64,000 bases of DNA from JAITWN01 sp964437335 (GTDB lineage: Bacteria > Pseudomonadota > Gammaproteobacteria > SZUA-140), in contig CAYTGL010000012.1 of assembly GCA_964437335.1 (NCBI GenBank), forward strand, positions 11,207 through 75,206, read 5' to 3'. Each line of letters begins with the position of its first letter. The first letter of the stretch is position 1. The notes below the pieces were generated by a model. The model had not been told where the DNA came from. It searched no databases and saw only the letters and a list, made by a program, of their open reading frames with translations. Both the position numbers and the translations under genes were made by a program. This document shows, piece after piece, positions 40,654 through 50,409 of this stretch.

Positions 40654-41394
40654 ATGGACCGGATGCTCTATGTTGCGATGACCGGTGCGAGCCAGACGAT
40701 GCAGGCGCAGGCCGCGAACGCGAATAATCTCGCGAACGCGTCGACAACCGGCTTCCGTGAAGATCTGCTCGGCTTTACCAACGTCGAGATCGAGGGGCCG
40801 GGATTCCCGACCCGGGTATATAGTGTGCTCGGGCCAGAATCGTTCAATCACGCGCCGGGACCGCAGATGGCGACCGGCAACGATCTTGATGTCGCGGTCG
40901 ATGGCGACGGCTGGATCGCGGTGCAATCGGCGACCGGCCTCGAGGCCTATACACGTGCCGGTAACCTGCGCATGACGCCGAACGGCACACTGATGACTGG
41001 AGCCGGTCATCCGGTGCTCGGCGATTCGGGCGCGCCGATCGCAATCCCCCAGTCCGAAAATATCGAGATCGGCGTTGATGGAACCATTTCGATTCGTCCG
41101 CTGGGACAGACACCCGCGGCGCTGGCCGTCGTCGACCGCATCAAGCTGGTCCATCCCGACCCCGCTACGCTGATCAAGGGGCCAGACGGACTGGTCTACA
41201 CGAAGGACGGCCTGCCGGCGCAGGCCGATGCATCGGTGCAACTGGCGGCCGGCATGCTTGAAGGGAGCAACGTCAATACCATCGATGCGATGGTCAACAT
41301 GATCGCGCTGTCGCGCCAATTCGAAATGCAGATCAAGCTGATGCGGACCGCGGAACAGAACGATGAAGCCTCGGCGCGACTGATGCAACTCTGA
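40654..41394 (+). CDS. flgF: Flagellar basal-body rod protein FlgF
   Basis: A 246-residue proximal-rod protein. It starts MDRMLYVAMTGASQTMQAQA, carries AVDGDGWIAVQSATGLEAYT and ends in the rod coiled coil VNMIALSRQFEMQIKLM. Length and order between flgE and flgG fit. AGAGGA is the ribosome site. Confidence 0.95.
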   Translation: MDRMLYVAMTGASQTMQAQAANANNLANASTTGFREDLLGFTNVEIEGPGFPTRVYSVLGPESFNHAPGPQMATGNDLDVAVDGDGWIAVQSATGLEAYTRAGNLRMTPNGTLMTGAGHPVLGDSGAPIAIPQSENIEIGVDGTISIRPLGQTPAALAVVDRIKLVHPDPATLIKGPDGLVYTKDGLPAQADASVQLAAGMLEGSNVNTIDAMVNMIALSRQFEMQIKLMRTAEQNDEASARLMQL

Positions 41395-41421
41395 TATCGA
41401 TCATTCACCGGAGAATAAACG

Positions 41422-42207
41422 ATGAGCAACGCACTATGGATAGCAAAGACCGGTCTCGACGCCCAGCAGAATCGCATGTCGGTGATCTCCAACAACCTCG
41501 CGAATGTCAACACAACCGGTTTCAAAAAGGATCGCGCAGTATTCGAAGATCTGTTGTATCAGAACGTGCGCCAGGTCGGCGCGCAATCGGCGCAGGACTC
41601 ATTGCTGCCGACGGGTCTCAGCTTCGGCACCGGCGTCCGTACGGTCGCGACCGAAAAGCTGTTTACCCAGGGCTCCACGGTCGATACCGGCAATCCGCTG
41701 CACATGGCGATCGAGGGGCGCGGATTTTTCCAGATACTGAAGCCGGATGGTACGATCGCCTATACCCGTGATGGCTCGTTCAGTGTCGACGCCCAGGGCC
41801 AGGTCGTGACCTCGAGCGGCTATGCCCTGCAACCGGCGATCACGATACCGAACAATGTGATGAGCGTCAGTGTTGGCAAGGATGGCGTCGTATCCGCGCT
41901 GACACCGGGTAACTCGATACCGACCCAGGTCGGCACAGTGCAGCTCGCCGACTTCGTTAACCCGGCAGGGTTGCAGCCTGTCGGACAGAACCTGTTTCTC
42001 GAGTCCGCGTCGAGCGGCGCCCCGGTGACCGGCTCTCCGGCGATCAACGGTCTCGGCAGCGTGATCCAGTCCGCCCTCGAGAGCTCCAATATCAATGTCG
42101 TCGAGGAACTGGTCAACATGATCGAGGCGCAGCGCGCCTATGAAATGAATTCCAAGGCGATCGCGTCCGTCGACCGCATGCTGCAGTACATCAACAACAA
42201 CATCTGA
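41422..42207 (+). CDS. flgG: Flagellar distal-rod protein FlgG
   Basis: A 261-residue distal-rod subunit, the most conserved rod protein. MSNALWIAKTGLDAQQNRMS with NNLANVNTTGFKK is the N-terminal signature. FSVDAQGQVVTSSGYAL is central, and VVEELVNMIEAQRAYEMNSK with SVDRMLQYINN forms the C-terminus. It drives the shaft that passes through the P- and L-rings. Confidence 0.96.
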   Translation: MSNALWIAKTGLDAQQNRMSVISNNLANVNTTGFKKDRAVFEDLLYQNVRQVGAQSAQDSLLPTGLSFGTGVRTVATEKLFTQGSTVDTGNPLHMAIEGRGFFQILKPDGTIAYTRDGSFSVDAQGQVVTSSGYALQPAITIPNNVMSVSVGKDGVVSALTPGNSIPTQVGTVQLADFVNPAGLQPVGQNLFLESASSGAPVTGSPAINGLGSVIQSALESSNINVVEELVNMIEAQRAYEMNSKAIASVDRMLQYINNNI

Positions 42208-42219
42208 CGGGTAATAGCC

Positions 42220-42921
42220 ATGATTCTTGTTAGCCGACTGCCGTTAGCCGCATTGCTGATCCTGCTGATCGTGAGCGGATGCGCGTCTGCGCCGAAGCAG
42301 GACACCCGGATATCCGATGAGGTTTATTCCTGGCCGGAGTATTCACCCCAGACCACTGAAGGCGCGATCTTCCAGGCCAGTCGCAGCGGCTCTCTGTTCG
42401 AGGATGTGCGGGCACGCCGCGTCGGCGATGTCGTGACAGTTGTGCTGTCAGAGCGCACGAATGCGGCGCAGAGCGCGAGCGCCAGCACCAACAAGAATAA
42501 TGCGATTGACATCCAGAATCCGACACTGTTCGGCCGCCTGTTCAGCTTTGAAGCCGGCGGACTCAGCAGTGCGCCGCTCACTCTCGAGAATCATCTGAAC
42601 TCGAGTAAAACCTTCAACGGCGAGGGCGGCAGCGAACAGAGCAACCAGCTGAGTGGCGATATCACCGCGCTGGTCATCGAGGAGCTGCCAAACGGCTACC
42701 TGAGGATCCGCGGCGAAAAGCTGATCTCGATCAACAAGGGAGACGAGTATATTCGCCTGACCGGCGTGATTCGCCCGGTCGACATTCAGGCGAACAACAC
42801 CATAGTGTCGGCGATGGTGGCGAATGCCGAGATCTCCTATGGCGGCAAGGGCATGATCGCCGACGCCTCGGAAATGGGCTGGGCGAGCCGCTTCTTCAAC
42901 AGCCGCTGGTGGCCGTTCTGA
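42220..42921 (+). CDS. flgH: Flagellar L-ring lipoprotein FlgH
   Basis: A 233-residue outer-membrane lipoprotein. The signal and lipobox are LLILLIVSGC (Cys about residue 21). Characteristic stretches are GSLFEDVRARRVGDVVTVVL, GNGYLRIRGEK-type strands and the C-terminal SEMGWASRFFNSRWWPF. It forms the L-ring bushing around the distal rod. It is followed by flgI after 35 bp. Confidence 0.95.
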   Translation: MILVSRLPLAALLILLIVSGCASAPKQDTRISDEVYSWPEYSPQTTEGAIFQASRSGSLFEDVRARRVGDVVTVVLSERTNAAQSASASTNKNNAIDIQNPTLFGRLFSFEAGGLSSAPLTLENHLNSSKTFNGEGGSEQSNQLSGDITALVIEELPNGYLRIRGEKLISINKGDEYIRLTGVIRPVDIQANNTIVSAMVANAEISYGGKGMIADASEMGWASRFFNSRWWPF

Positions 42922-42956
42922 CCACAAACATTGACGTAATTCCCGAGGCAAACACG

Positions 42957-44087
42957 ATGAATGCGCAATCCAGGTCAATCAAATATCCGATGATGTGCTT
43001 GTTTGTGCTGGCCGGCCTGCTGTCGGCCGGGCTGGCCGTCGCCGAGCGCATCAAGGACATCGCCGCGGTCGCAGGCGTGCGCAGCAACCAGCTTGTCGGC
43101 TACGGGCTCGTCGTCGGCCTCGACGGCACCGGCGACCAGACCAGTCAGACCCCGTTCACGATACAGAGCTTGCGCAACATGCTGGCCCAGTACGGCATAA
43201 CGCTGCCATCGAATGTCAATCCCCAGCTCAACAATATCGCGGCAGTGACCGTATCCGCATCATTGCCGCCATTCGCGAAACCGGGTCAGGAGATCGATGT
43301 CACGGTATCTTCGCTCGGGAACGCGAAGAGTCTGCGCGGCGGCAGCCTGCTGATGACTCCGTTAAAGGGCGCGGACGGCGAGATTTATGCAGTCGCACAA
43401 GGCAACCTGGTAGTCGGCGGCTTCGGCGCCGAGGGCAGCGACGGATCAAAGATTACCGTCAACGTACCGAGCGTCGGGCGGGTCCCGAACGGAGCTACAG
43501 TCGAGCGCGAGGCGCCGACCAGTTTCGGTAGTATGGATGCACTGGTGCTGAATCTGCACCGATCGGATTTCACGACCGCGAAACGCGTTGCCGATGCGAT
43601 CAATGAGCTGATTGGCGCCGGCACGGCGGCGCCGATCGATGCGACTTCGGTGCGGGTCAGCGCGCCGGCATCGGTCGCCCAGCGCGTTGCTTTCATGTCC
43701 GAGCTCGAAAACCTGACACTTGAACCCGGCATGGCCTCGGCGCGCGTCATCGTCAATTCGCGCACCGGGACGGTCGTCATCGGCAGCCATGTACGCGTCT
43801 CTCCGGCCGCGGTATCGCATGGCAGTCTGACAGTCACGATTTCGGAGCAGCTTCAGGTCAGCCAGCCGGAATCTTTTACTTACGCAAAGAAAGCCGTCGT
43901 CGTGCCGAGCTCCGAGGTGAGTATAGACCAGGATGCGAGTCATATGTTCGTGTTCGACCCCGGCATTTCTCTCGACGAATTGGTGCGCGCCGTCAACCAG
44001 GTCGGCGCCGCGCCCGGGGATCTGGTGGCTATCCTCGAAGCGCTGAAAGAGGCGGGGGCGTTGCGTGCGGAATTGATCGTGATCTGA
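42957..44087 (+). CDS. flgI: Flagellar P-ring protein FlgI
   Basis: A 376-residue periplasmic protein with a signal peptide (MCLFVLAGLLSAGLAVA). The mature N-terminus ERIKDIAAVAGVRSNQLVGY and GLVVGLDGTGDQTSQTPFT are diagnostic. It forms the P-ring in the peptidoglycan with help from FlgA. ATG 42957 with GAGG upstream is chosen; a longer frame overlaps flgH. Confidence 0.95.
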   Translation: MNAQSRSIKYPMMCLFVLAGLLSAGLAVAERIKDIAAVAGVRSNQLVGYGLVVGLDGTGDQTSQTPFTIQSLRNMLAQYGITLPSNVNPQLNNIAAVTVSASLPPFAKPGQEIDVTVSSLGNAKSLRGGSLLMTPLKGADGEIYAVAQGNLVVGGFGAEGSDGSKITVNVPSVGRVPNGATVEREAPTSFGSMDALVLNLHRSDFTTAKRVADAINELIGAGTAAPIDATSVRVSAPASVAQRVAFMSELENLTLEPGMASARVIVNSRTGTVVIGSHVRVSPAAVSHGSLTVTISEQLQVSQPESFTYAKKAVVVPSSEVSIDQDASHMFVFDPGISLDELVRAVNQVGAAPGDLVAILEALKEAGALRAELIVI

Positions 44088-44088
44088 C

Positions 44089-44958
44089 ATGTCGCTCGAC
44101 GCAAGCACAGCTGTAATCTATACCGATTTTCAGGAGCTCGGCCGCCTGCGGCAGGCTGCGCGCGCGGAATCTCCCGAGACCCTGCATGAAGTCGCACGCC
44201 AGTTCGAGGCCCTGTTCATCCAGATGATGCTGAAGAATATGCGGGCGGCGAGCCTCGGCGACGAACTGTTTGACAGCGACCAGAGCGAACACTACCGCGA
44301 CATGTTTGACAGCCAGCTATCGCTGCATCTCGGGCAACAGGGGAGCTTCGGGCTCGCAGACTTGCTGGTCAGGCAACTCGGCGGCGATGCCGGACCTGCC
44401 GGTACGGGCAAGCCCGTGCAGACAGACATGAGTCCCGCGCAACCGGAACCACTTCTGGAACCACGCCCGGACCCACTCAGGGCCGCGATCGGCTCACCGG
44501 AGGAATTCGTGCGTATCCTCAGGCCGCATGCGGTCGAGGCGGCTGGCCAGCTCGGAGTCGAACCTGAGGTGCTGTTGGCCCAGGCCGCGCTCGAGACCGG
44601 CTGGGGTCGCAAAATGATCACGCGGCCAGACGGCAGTCACAGCCATAATCTTTTTGGCATCAAGGCCGACCTGCGCTGGCCCGGCGAACGAGTCACGGCT
44701 ACGACCCTGGAGTTCGAGGACGGGATAGCGGTCAGGCGCCAGGAGAGCTTCCGCGCCTATGATACATTCGCCGCAAGCTTTTCTGACTATGTCGAGTTTC
44801 TGCAGTCGAGTCCGCGTTATGAGGCCGCGCTGTCGCATGGCGGCGACCGCCGCCGCTTCGTCGAGGGGCTGCAGCAGGCAGGTTATGCGACGGACCCGGG
44901 TTATGCCGCCAAGATCAACAGCATAGTCAGCGATGAACTGCTGCTTGGGCCAGGCTGA
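44089..44958 (+). CDS. flgJ: Flagellar rod-cap/peptidoglycan hydrolase FlgJ
   Basis: A 289-residue two-domain protein. Residues about 30-105 are the rod-binding domain (EVARQFEALFIQMMLKNMRAA). Residues about 140-289 are a GH73 glucosaminidase with AQAALETGWGRK (catalytic Glu), SHNLFGIKAD and a C-terminal YAAKINSIV. It caps the rod and opens the murein layer. It starts 1 bp after flgI. Confidence 0.95.
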   Translation: MSLDASTAVIYTDFQELGRLRQAARAESPETLHEVARQFEALFIQMMLKNMRAASLGDELFDSDQSEHYRDMFDSQLSLHLGQQGSFGLADLLVRQLGGDAGPAGTGKPVQTDMSPAQPEPLLEPRPDPLRAAIGSPEEFVRILRPHAVEAAGQLGVEPEVLLAQAALETGWGRKMITRPDGSHSHNLFGIKADLRWPGERVTATTLEFEDGIAVRRQESFRAYDTFAASFSDYVEFLQSSPRYEAALSHGGDRRRFVEGLQQAGYATDPGYAAKINSIVSDELLLGPG

Positions 44959-45101
44959 CATGCTCATGAATCCGCGACTCCGGCCGATAATGCCAGTGAC
45001 GGGTCCCGACCATTCGTCCGCATCGGCAGCCATTCCAGCCGAAATATCGTCAGACAGCGCGTCCAGGCATCACCTCATTTACCGCACTTCGGGGACAGAC
45101 C

Positions 45102-47045
45102 ATGGCTAGCGGCATTTTTGGCACCGGTATTTCGGGACTGCAGGCGGCGCAGCGCGCGCTGAATGTGGCCTCGCACAATATCAGCAATGTCAATACCGAA
45201 GGCTACAGCCGCCAGCGTGTCTCGCTCGACACCCGCGAGCCGCAGTTTCTTGGCGGCCAGTACATCGGCACCGGCGTCACGGTCAGCAACATCCAGCGCA
45301 TCTACGACGAATTTAATACGCTGCAATTGCGCACATCGACCTCGGGATTTTCCCACGCGCAGCAGTTCCATGCGCTGAGCATGCAGATGAACAATCTGCT
45401 CGCGAATGCCGACGTCGGCGTGATGCCCGCGCTGCAGAATTTCTTTGATGCGGTGCAGGGCGTGGCGAACGATCCCTCATCGCAGGTGACCCGCCAGGTG
45501 ATGCTGAGCGAGGCCAACAATCTTGCCGGCCAGATCCGGCATTTCGACCAGCAGCTCGACGCGTTCGACCGCAGCACCGGCAATGCGCTCGCCGCGGCGG
45601 TCGGCGAGGTCAATGGCCTGTCCTCGGCGATTGCCGGGCTCAACAAGCGGATACTCGATATCGGCGGCAGCAACGGCATTCCGAACGACCTGCTTGACAA
45701 GCGCGACCAGCTGATTCGTCAAATGTCGGAACTGGTATCGGTCACTACGGTCGCCCAGGATGACGGCACCGTCAACGTATTCATCGGCAACGGCCAGGCC
45801 GTGGTCGCAGGCGTCGATTCCCGGCCGATCGCCCTCGTGCCGAATGCCTATGATCCGGATCGCTTCGAGATCGCCTACAATGTCTCGCCGAGCCCGATCG
45901 TCATCACCGGACAGTTGAGCGGCGGGAAGATCGGCGGGATCGTTGAGTTCCGCAATCACCTGCTGGAGCCCGCTCGCAATGCGCTCGGACAGCTCGCGGT
46001 CGGTATCACGGCGACCTTCAACGAACAGCATGCAATGGGCATGGACCTCAGCGGCCAGCTCGGCGGCAATTTCTTCACGCCGATCGATGCGAGCACAGCG
46101 CCGCCAACGGCCAAGATCATGGCCGGCGCGAAGAACAGTGGGCTGTCGACGGCGGCTATCGAGGTCGTCATCAGTGACGCCGCGGCATTGACCGCCAGCG
46201 ACTACCGACTTGAAAGAAACGGGTCGGTCCATACGCTGACCCGGCTCAGCGACAACAGGGCATTTGTTCTGAACGGCTTCCCGGGTAGCGGGCAGACCGT
46301 CGATGGGCTTACGCTGACGCTCGCGTCCGGGATGATCGCCGACGGGGACAGCTTCATTATTCGTCCGACGTATAATGCCGCGAAGAATTTCGGCGTCGCA
46401 ATCAGCGATTCATCGAAGATTGCTGCGGCCGGACCTCTGCGCAGCAGTGCCTCGCTCGGCAATATCGGCACCGGCGGCTTGAACGGCATGGCGCTCTTCG
46501 ATCGTGACGCCTATACCGGCATCGGTTATACGGTGACGACATCGTCGGGTGGCGGTAATGGTCCCGCCGACAGCTATACGATAGCCAATGCGAACAACGT
46601 CGTGGTGGCCGCAGGTACATTGGTTCCCGGTGAGGAGATCGAATTCGACGGCATACGCTTCAGTTTCAGCGGTGTCCCGCATCATGGCGACAGCTTTGCC
46701 ATAGCGCCGAACATCAACGGCGTCAGTGACAATCGCAATGCACTCGCACTGGGCGGGCTCCAAACCGCAAGGATCATGAATAACGGAGCTGCCTCGTATG
46801 AATCTCTTTACAGCCAGATCGTAGCCGACATCGGCAACAAGACCCACCAGGCCGGCCTGAACAGGGATGTCCAGAACGGCATGCTGAACCGTGCGATCGA
46901 GAACCGCGAGGCGATCTCAGGCGTCAATCTGGATGAAGAGGCGGCCATGATCATGCGCCACCAACAGGCTTACCAGGCCGCCGCGCAGCTTATTTCAACC
47001 GCCAATTCCATGTTCGAAACACTGATTACGATGGTGAGGAGATAG
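45102..47045 (+). CDS. flgK: Hook-filament junction protein FlgK
   Basis: A 647-residue hook-associated protein 1. The N-terminus has GLQAAQRALNVASHNISNVN, and the C-terminal coiled coil is GVNLDEEAAMIMRHQQAYQA with TANSMFETLI. The central insertion (about residues 330-560) is larger than in enteric FlgK and adds variable beta domains. A GGGGACAG site precedes the ATG. It is exported with FlgN. Confidence 0.95.
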   Translation: MASGIFGTGISGLQAAQRALNVASHNISNVNTEGYSRQRVSLDTREPQFLGGQYIGTGVTVSNIQRIYDEFNTLQLRTSTSGFSHAQQFHALSMQMNNLLANADVGVMPALQNFFDAVQGVANDPSSQVTRQVMLSEANNLAGQIRHFDQQLDAFDRSTGNALAAAVGEVNGLSSAIAGLNKRILDIGGSNGIPNDLLDKRDQLIRQMSELVSVTTVAQDDGTVNVFIGNGQAVVAGVDSRPIALVPNAYDPDRFEIAYNVSPSPIVITGQLSGGKIGGIVEFRNHLLEPARNALGQLAVGITATFNEQHAMGMDLSGQLGGNFFTPIDASTAPPTAKIMAGAKNSGLSTAAIEVVISDAAALTASDYRLERNGSVHTLTRLSDNRAFVLNGFPGSGQTVDGLTLTLASGMIADGDSFIIRPTYNAAKNFGVAISDSSKIAAAGPLRSSASLGNIGTGGLNGMALFDRDAYTGIGYTVTTSSGGGNGPADSYTIANANNVVVAAGTLVPGEEIEFDGIRFSFSGVPHHGDSFAIAPNINGVSDNRNALALGGLQTARIMNNGAASYESLYSQIVADIGNKTHQAGLNRDVQNGMLNRAIENREAISGVNLDEEAAMIMRHQQAYQAAAQLISTANSMFETLITMVRR

Positions 47046-47047
47046 TA

Positions 47048-48241
47048 ATGCGAATCTCCACGGGGCAAATATTCCAGAATTCCCTCAACGCGATGCTCGA
47101 TCAGCAGTCGCGCCTGATGCAAACCCAGCAGCAGATTGCAGCCGGCAAGCGTATCCTGAGTCCGGCCGACGATCCGGCCGGTTCGGCGATGCTGCTCGGA
47201 TTCAACCAGTCGCTGCAACTGACGCGCCAGTACCAGGAAAACATCACCATGGCGCGAAACCAGCTCAATCAAACCGAAACGACGCTGGGCGCGGTCAACA
47301 ATGTCCTCGACCGCATCAGGGAGCTGTCCCTGCAGGCGAACAATGCAACGCTCAGCGACGCGGAGCGGCGCATGATTGCCGTCGAGATGCGTCAGAATCA
47401 CGATGCGCTGATGGACCTGGCGAATACGCAGAGCGGCAGCGGGGAGTATCTGTTTGCCGGCTATCAGGGCCAGACCCGCCCGTTCTCGATCGATCCGCAA
47501 CAGGGGGTTGTCTACCACGGCGACAGCGGGCAGCGCTTCGTCCAGATCGGCGCGAGCCGCCAGGTTGCGGTCGGTTATGCGGGCTCGGAGGTATTCCAGG
47601 CGATACCTCAGGGGAACGGTTCGTTCGTCACCCGTGAAGGGGATGCGAATACCGGGACAGGCATCATCGTCAGCGGAAGTCTCACCGATCCGAATGCCTG
47701 GGACCGGGATCTGTACACGATTACCTTCGTCGATGCCGGAAACTATATCGTTGAAAACAGCGTCGGTGACGTCGTCACGAGCGGTCCTTATGTCGCGGGG
47801 GCACAGATCGCGTTCAATGGCGTGACGGCAGGCATCAACGGGACGCCGCAGGCCGGGGATACCTTTACGGTGTCGCCGAGCACTCGTCAGGATCTGTTCA
47901 CGACAATCGATGACATGATCCGGGTGCTCGAATCGGACGGCGGCCCCGCCTCGTCGAGCACGCTCGCCAATGCGACGAATCGTTTCCTCAGCAACATCGA
48001 TCAGGCGATGGAGAACGTCCGCGCGTTACGCGCGCAGACTGGTGGACGCCTGAATACGCTCGATACCCAGGAAGACATCAACGCGGAGTCGATACTGCGC
48101 CTTCAGGAATCCAAATCCGGCGTCGAGGATCTCGACTACGCCACTGCGATCACGACACTCAGCCGGCAGCTGGTTGGCCTCGAGGCGGCGCAGAAATCGT
48201 TCCTGCAGATTCAGGGCATGTCGCTGTTCAATTACCTCTGA
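47048..48241 (+). CDS. flgL: Hook-filament junction protein FlgL
   Basis: A 397-residue hook-associated protein 3 with flagellin-like ends: MRISTGQIFQNSLNAMLDQQ at the start, KRILSPADDPAGSAML, and a C-terminal YATAITTLSRQLVGLEAAQK coiled coil. It starts 2 bp after flgK with GAGGAG upstream. Last gene of the flgB operon; 212 bp follow before fliC. Confidence 0.95.
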   Translation: MRISTGQIFQNSLNAMLDQQSRLMQTQQQIAAGKRILSPADDPAGSAMLLGFNQSLQLTRQYQENITMARNQLNQTETTLGAVNNVLDRIRELSLQANNATLSDAERRMIAVEMRQNHDALMDLANTQSGSGEYLFAGYQGQTRPFSIDPQQGVVYHGDSGQRFVQIGASRQVAVGYAGSEVFQAIPQGNGSFVTREGDANTGTGIIVSGSLTDPNAWDRDLYTITFVDAGNYIVENSVGDVVTSGPYVAGAQIAFNGVTAGINGTPQAGDTFTVSPSTRQDLFTTIDDMIRVLESDGGPASSSTLANATNRFLSNIDQAMENVRALRAQTGGRLNTLDTQEDINAESILRLQESKSGVEDLDYATAITTLSRQLVGLEAAQKSFLQIQGMSLFNYL

Positions 48242-48325
48242 TTTCGCGCTGTATCGCAGGATGCGGTGAGCAACGCGGACCGCATCGATCCGGATATCGC
48301 CAATAAATACAATCAGATGATCCGC

Positions 48326-48352
48326 TAAAGGTCGGCCAGTCAGCGCCGATAT
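48326..48352 (+). promoter_or_regulatory. Sigma28 (FliA) promoter of fliC
   Basis: TAAA (48326-48329), exactly 15 bases, then GCCGATAT (48345-48352) match the sigma28 consensus TAAA-N15-GCCGATAA with one change at the last base. It lies about 100 bp before the flagellin start, leaving a long untranslated leader. Confidence 0.85.
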
Positions 48353-48453
48353 CCTCGGTGGGAGCGGTGAATATTTCCTTCCCGGAAGTATATCCGCTGA
48401 GAATAAACCTGACCGGTCGGGACAAACCCTCCGGACTCAAGGAGAAATTTGCA

Positions 48454-49860
48454 ATGGCCATGATCATCAATACCAATATTGCGTCACTGAATGCACAACG
48501 CAATCTGACTACCACCCAGAGTGACCTTTCAGTATCACTGCAGCGTCTCTCGACCGGTCTTCGCATCAACAGCGCTCGTGACGATGCTGCCGGACTTGCG
48601 ATCTCGGAGCGTTTTTCGACCCAGATTCGCGGCTTGAACCAGGCTGCCCGCAACGCCAACGATGGCATTTCTCTGGCGCAGACCGCCGAGGGAGCGATGA
48701 CCGAGGTCACCAACAACCTGCAGCGCATCCGCGAATTGGCGGTTCAGGCGCGCAACGCGACCAACAGCGATTCCGATCGCCAGGCACTGGATGCCGAGGT
48801 ACAACAGCGCATCAACGAGATCAATCGCGTTGCGAACCAGACCGAGTTCAATGGTCTCCGTATCCTGGACGGTTCGTTCACCGAGCAGGTGTTCCAGGTC
48901 GGCGCGAACTATGGCCAGACGATCAGCGTAAGCTCGATTGCCTCCACCACATCCGCCGCCCTGGGTCTGACCGGTGGCGAATTGACGACAGCCGAGGCGA
49001 CGGTGACCGGCGGCGTGGTGACCGGAGATCTGACCAACGGCGCGTTGACAGTCAATGGCACCAACCTCGGCGTCGTCGCCGGCAGCGCGTCCGCGATCGC
49101 TCTGGCGATCAACACGCTGGTCTCGGGTGTGACTGCGGAAGCGAACCCGACCACGGTCGCAACGGGCGCCGTCAGCGCGCCAGCCGCGATCGCGGGGAAC
49201 GTAACGGACTTCATCACCATCAACGGCATTACCCTTGGCGCGATTGCGCTGGGGGGCAGTAACGATGCGCAGGCCACCAACGTCCGCGCCGCGATCAATG
49301 CGGTGACCGCTCAGACGGGAGTGGTTGCGACCGGAACCGGCGCCAACGTCGGTCTCGAGGCTGCTGACGGCAGGAATATCGTGGTGACCCTCGGCGGTAC
49401 CGCGGTAACGGCATCCACGGGCCTGACCGCCGGCACCACTCGCAGCACCGTCACGCTGACTTCCGAGAGCGATATCGTGATCGCGGGTACCAACCCGGCA
49501 CTTGCCGGATTCACGGCTGATACCACCGCCGCTGTCGAGATCACCGAGGTCTATGGTCCGATCAATGTCCTGACCGCGACCTCAGCGGATGTCGTGTTGC
49601 GGGTCATCGATGACGCGCTGACGGCGGTCAATGGTTCCCGTGCGGATCTTGGCGCGGTGCAGAACCGCTTCGAGTCGGTGATTGCGAGCCTTTCATCGGC
49701 GGCCGAGAACATGACTTCCGCCCGCTCACGGATCCTGGACGCCGACTTCGCCGCTGAAACCGCGGCGCTGACCCGGGCCCAGATCCTGCAGCAGGCCGGC
49801 GTGGCGATTCTCGCACAGGCCAATGCCTTGCCGCAGCTTGCGCTTTCACTGTTGCAGTAA
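48454..49860 (+). CDS. fliC: Flagellin
   Basis: A 468-residue filament subunit. The conserved N-terminal D0/D1 reads MAMIINTNIASLNAQRNL, with RLSTGLRINSARDDAAGLAI and NQTEFNGLRILDG. The C-terminal D1/D0 has SARSRILDADFAAETAALTR and ends ALSLLQ. The central domain (about residues 190-330) contains two flagellin-IN-like units (ALTVNGTNLGVV and ITINGITLGAIAL, each followed by an AINxxxxxxGV-type segment). AAGGAG lies 9 bases before the ATG. Driven by the sigma28 element upstream and closed by a strong hairpin. Confidence 0.95.
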   Translation: MAMIINTNIASLNAQRNLTTTQSDLSVSLQRLSTGLRINSARDDAAGLAISERFSTQIRGLNQAARNANDGISLAQTAEGAMTEVTNNLQRIRELAVQARNATNSDSDRQALDAEVQQRINEINRVANQTEFNGLRILDGSFTEQVFQVGANYGQTISVSSIASTTSAALGLTGGELTTAEATVTGGVVTGDLTNGALTVNGTNLGVVAGSASAIALAINTLVSGVTAEANPTTVATGAVSAPAAIAGNVTDFITINGITLGAIALGGSNDAQATNVRAAINAVTAQTGVVATGTGANVGLEAADGRNIVVTLGGTAVTASTGLTAGTTRSTVTLTSESDIVIAGTNPALAGFTADTTAAVEITEVYGPINVLTATSADVVLRVIDDALTAVNGSRADLGAVQNRFESVIASLSSAAENMTSARSRILDADFAAETAALTRAQILQQAGVAILAQANALPQLALSLLQ

Positions 49861-49874
49861 ACAGCATGAGATGA

Positions 49875-49901
49875 CCGGCCCGGGGTATGGCCCCGGGCCG
49901 G
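49875..49901 (+). terminator. Terminator hairpin after fliC
   Basis: CCGGCCCGGGG-TATGG-CCCCGGGCCGG is a perfect 11-bp GC stem with a 5-base loop, starting 14 bp after the fliC stop. The U-tract is absent, but the stem is very stable. Confidence 0.7.
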
Positions 49902-49942
49902 CATATTGCCCGGTCGGTTGACCGGCAAGCGAGGTGGCTATC

Positions 49943-50329
49943 ATGCCCATTCAACAGACATCATCAGTGACAACCGATATGGCGCGTCTCCCGTTAAAAC
50001 CAGTTGTCCCGCCGTCCACTTTAAACGAAGTCGAGCGGCAGCCCCTGCAACCGGCCGGCAAGATCATGCCGGTCTCCGCATCCGGAAAGGAAACAACTTC
50101 CGTCGATCGCGAGGCCTTGTCCGCGAGCGTCAGCCAGCTCAACGACTATGCCAGGAATATCAATCGCGATCTCGAATTTTCGATCGACGAGGAACTCAAC
50201 CAGGTCATCGTCAGGGTCTACAATGCCGAGACCGACGAAATAATCCGCCAGATCCCATCGGAAGAAGTACTGGCGATGGCGCGCTATCTTGCCAGAGACG
50301 AGGGGATCATTCTGGATACCGAGGCCTGA
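49943..50329 (+). CDS. flaG: Flagellar protein FlaG
   Basis: A 128-residue protein of the FlaG family. The variable N-terminus is followed by the conserved C-terminal domain INRDLEFSIDEELNQVIVRV, DEIIRQIPSEEVLAMARYL. FlaG affects filament length in polar-flagellated bacteria. ATG 49943 has GAGG 8 bases upstream; a GTG at 49934 adds three residues. Lies between fliC and fliD as in Pseudomonas. Confidence 0.9.
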   Translation: MPIQQTSSVTTDMARLPLKPVVPPSTLNEVERQPLQPAGKIMPVSASGKETTSVDREALSASVSQLNDYARNINRDLEFSIDEELNQVIVRVYNAETDEIIRQIPSEEVLAMARYLARDEGIILDTEA

Positions 50330-50335
50330 TCCGTA

Positions 50336-50352
50336 TTGGTCTCCATTTTGCA
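50336..50352 (+). promoter_or_regulatory. Possible sigma54 element before fliD
   Basis: TTGGTCTCCATTTTGCA has GG and GC 10 bases apart and a good -12 TTTTGC, but the -24 part departs from TGGCAC. It lies 58 bp before fliD. Confidence 0.4.
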
Positions 50353-50409
50353 TTCTGTATCGTATTCCGTTCTTGAATCACGGCGAAATGCGTTGAAGGC
50401 AGGATCCGG

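Noticed and set aside
48358..48453. N-terminal extension of flagellin by 32 residues
   Set aside because: Flagellin starts at MAMIINTN, and AAGGAG precedes that ATG; the extension is untranslated leader.
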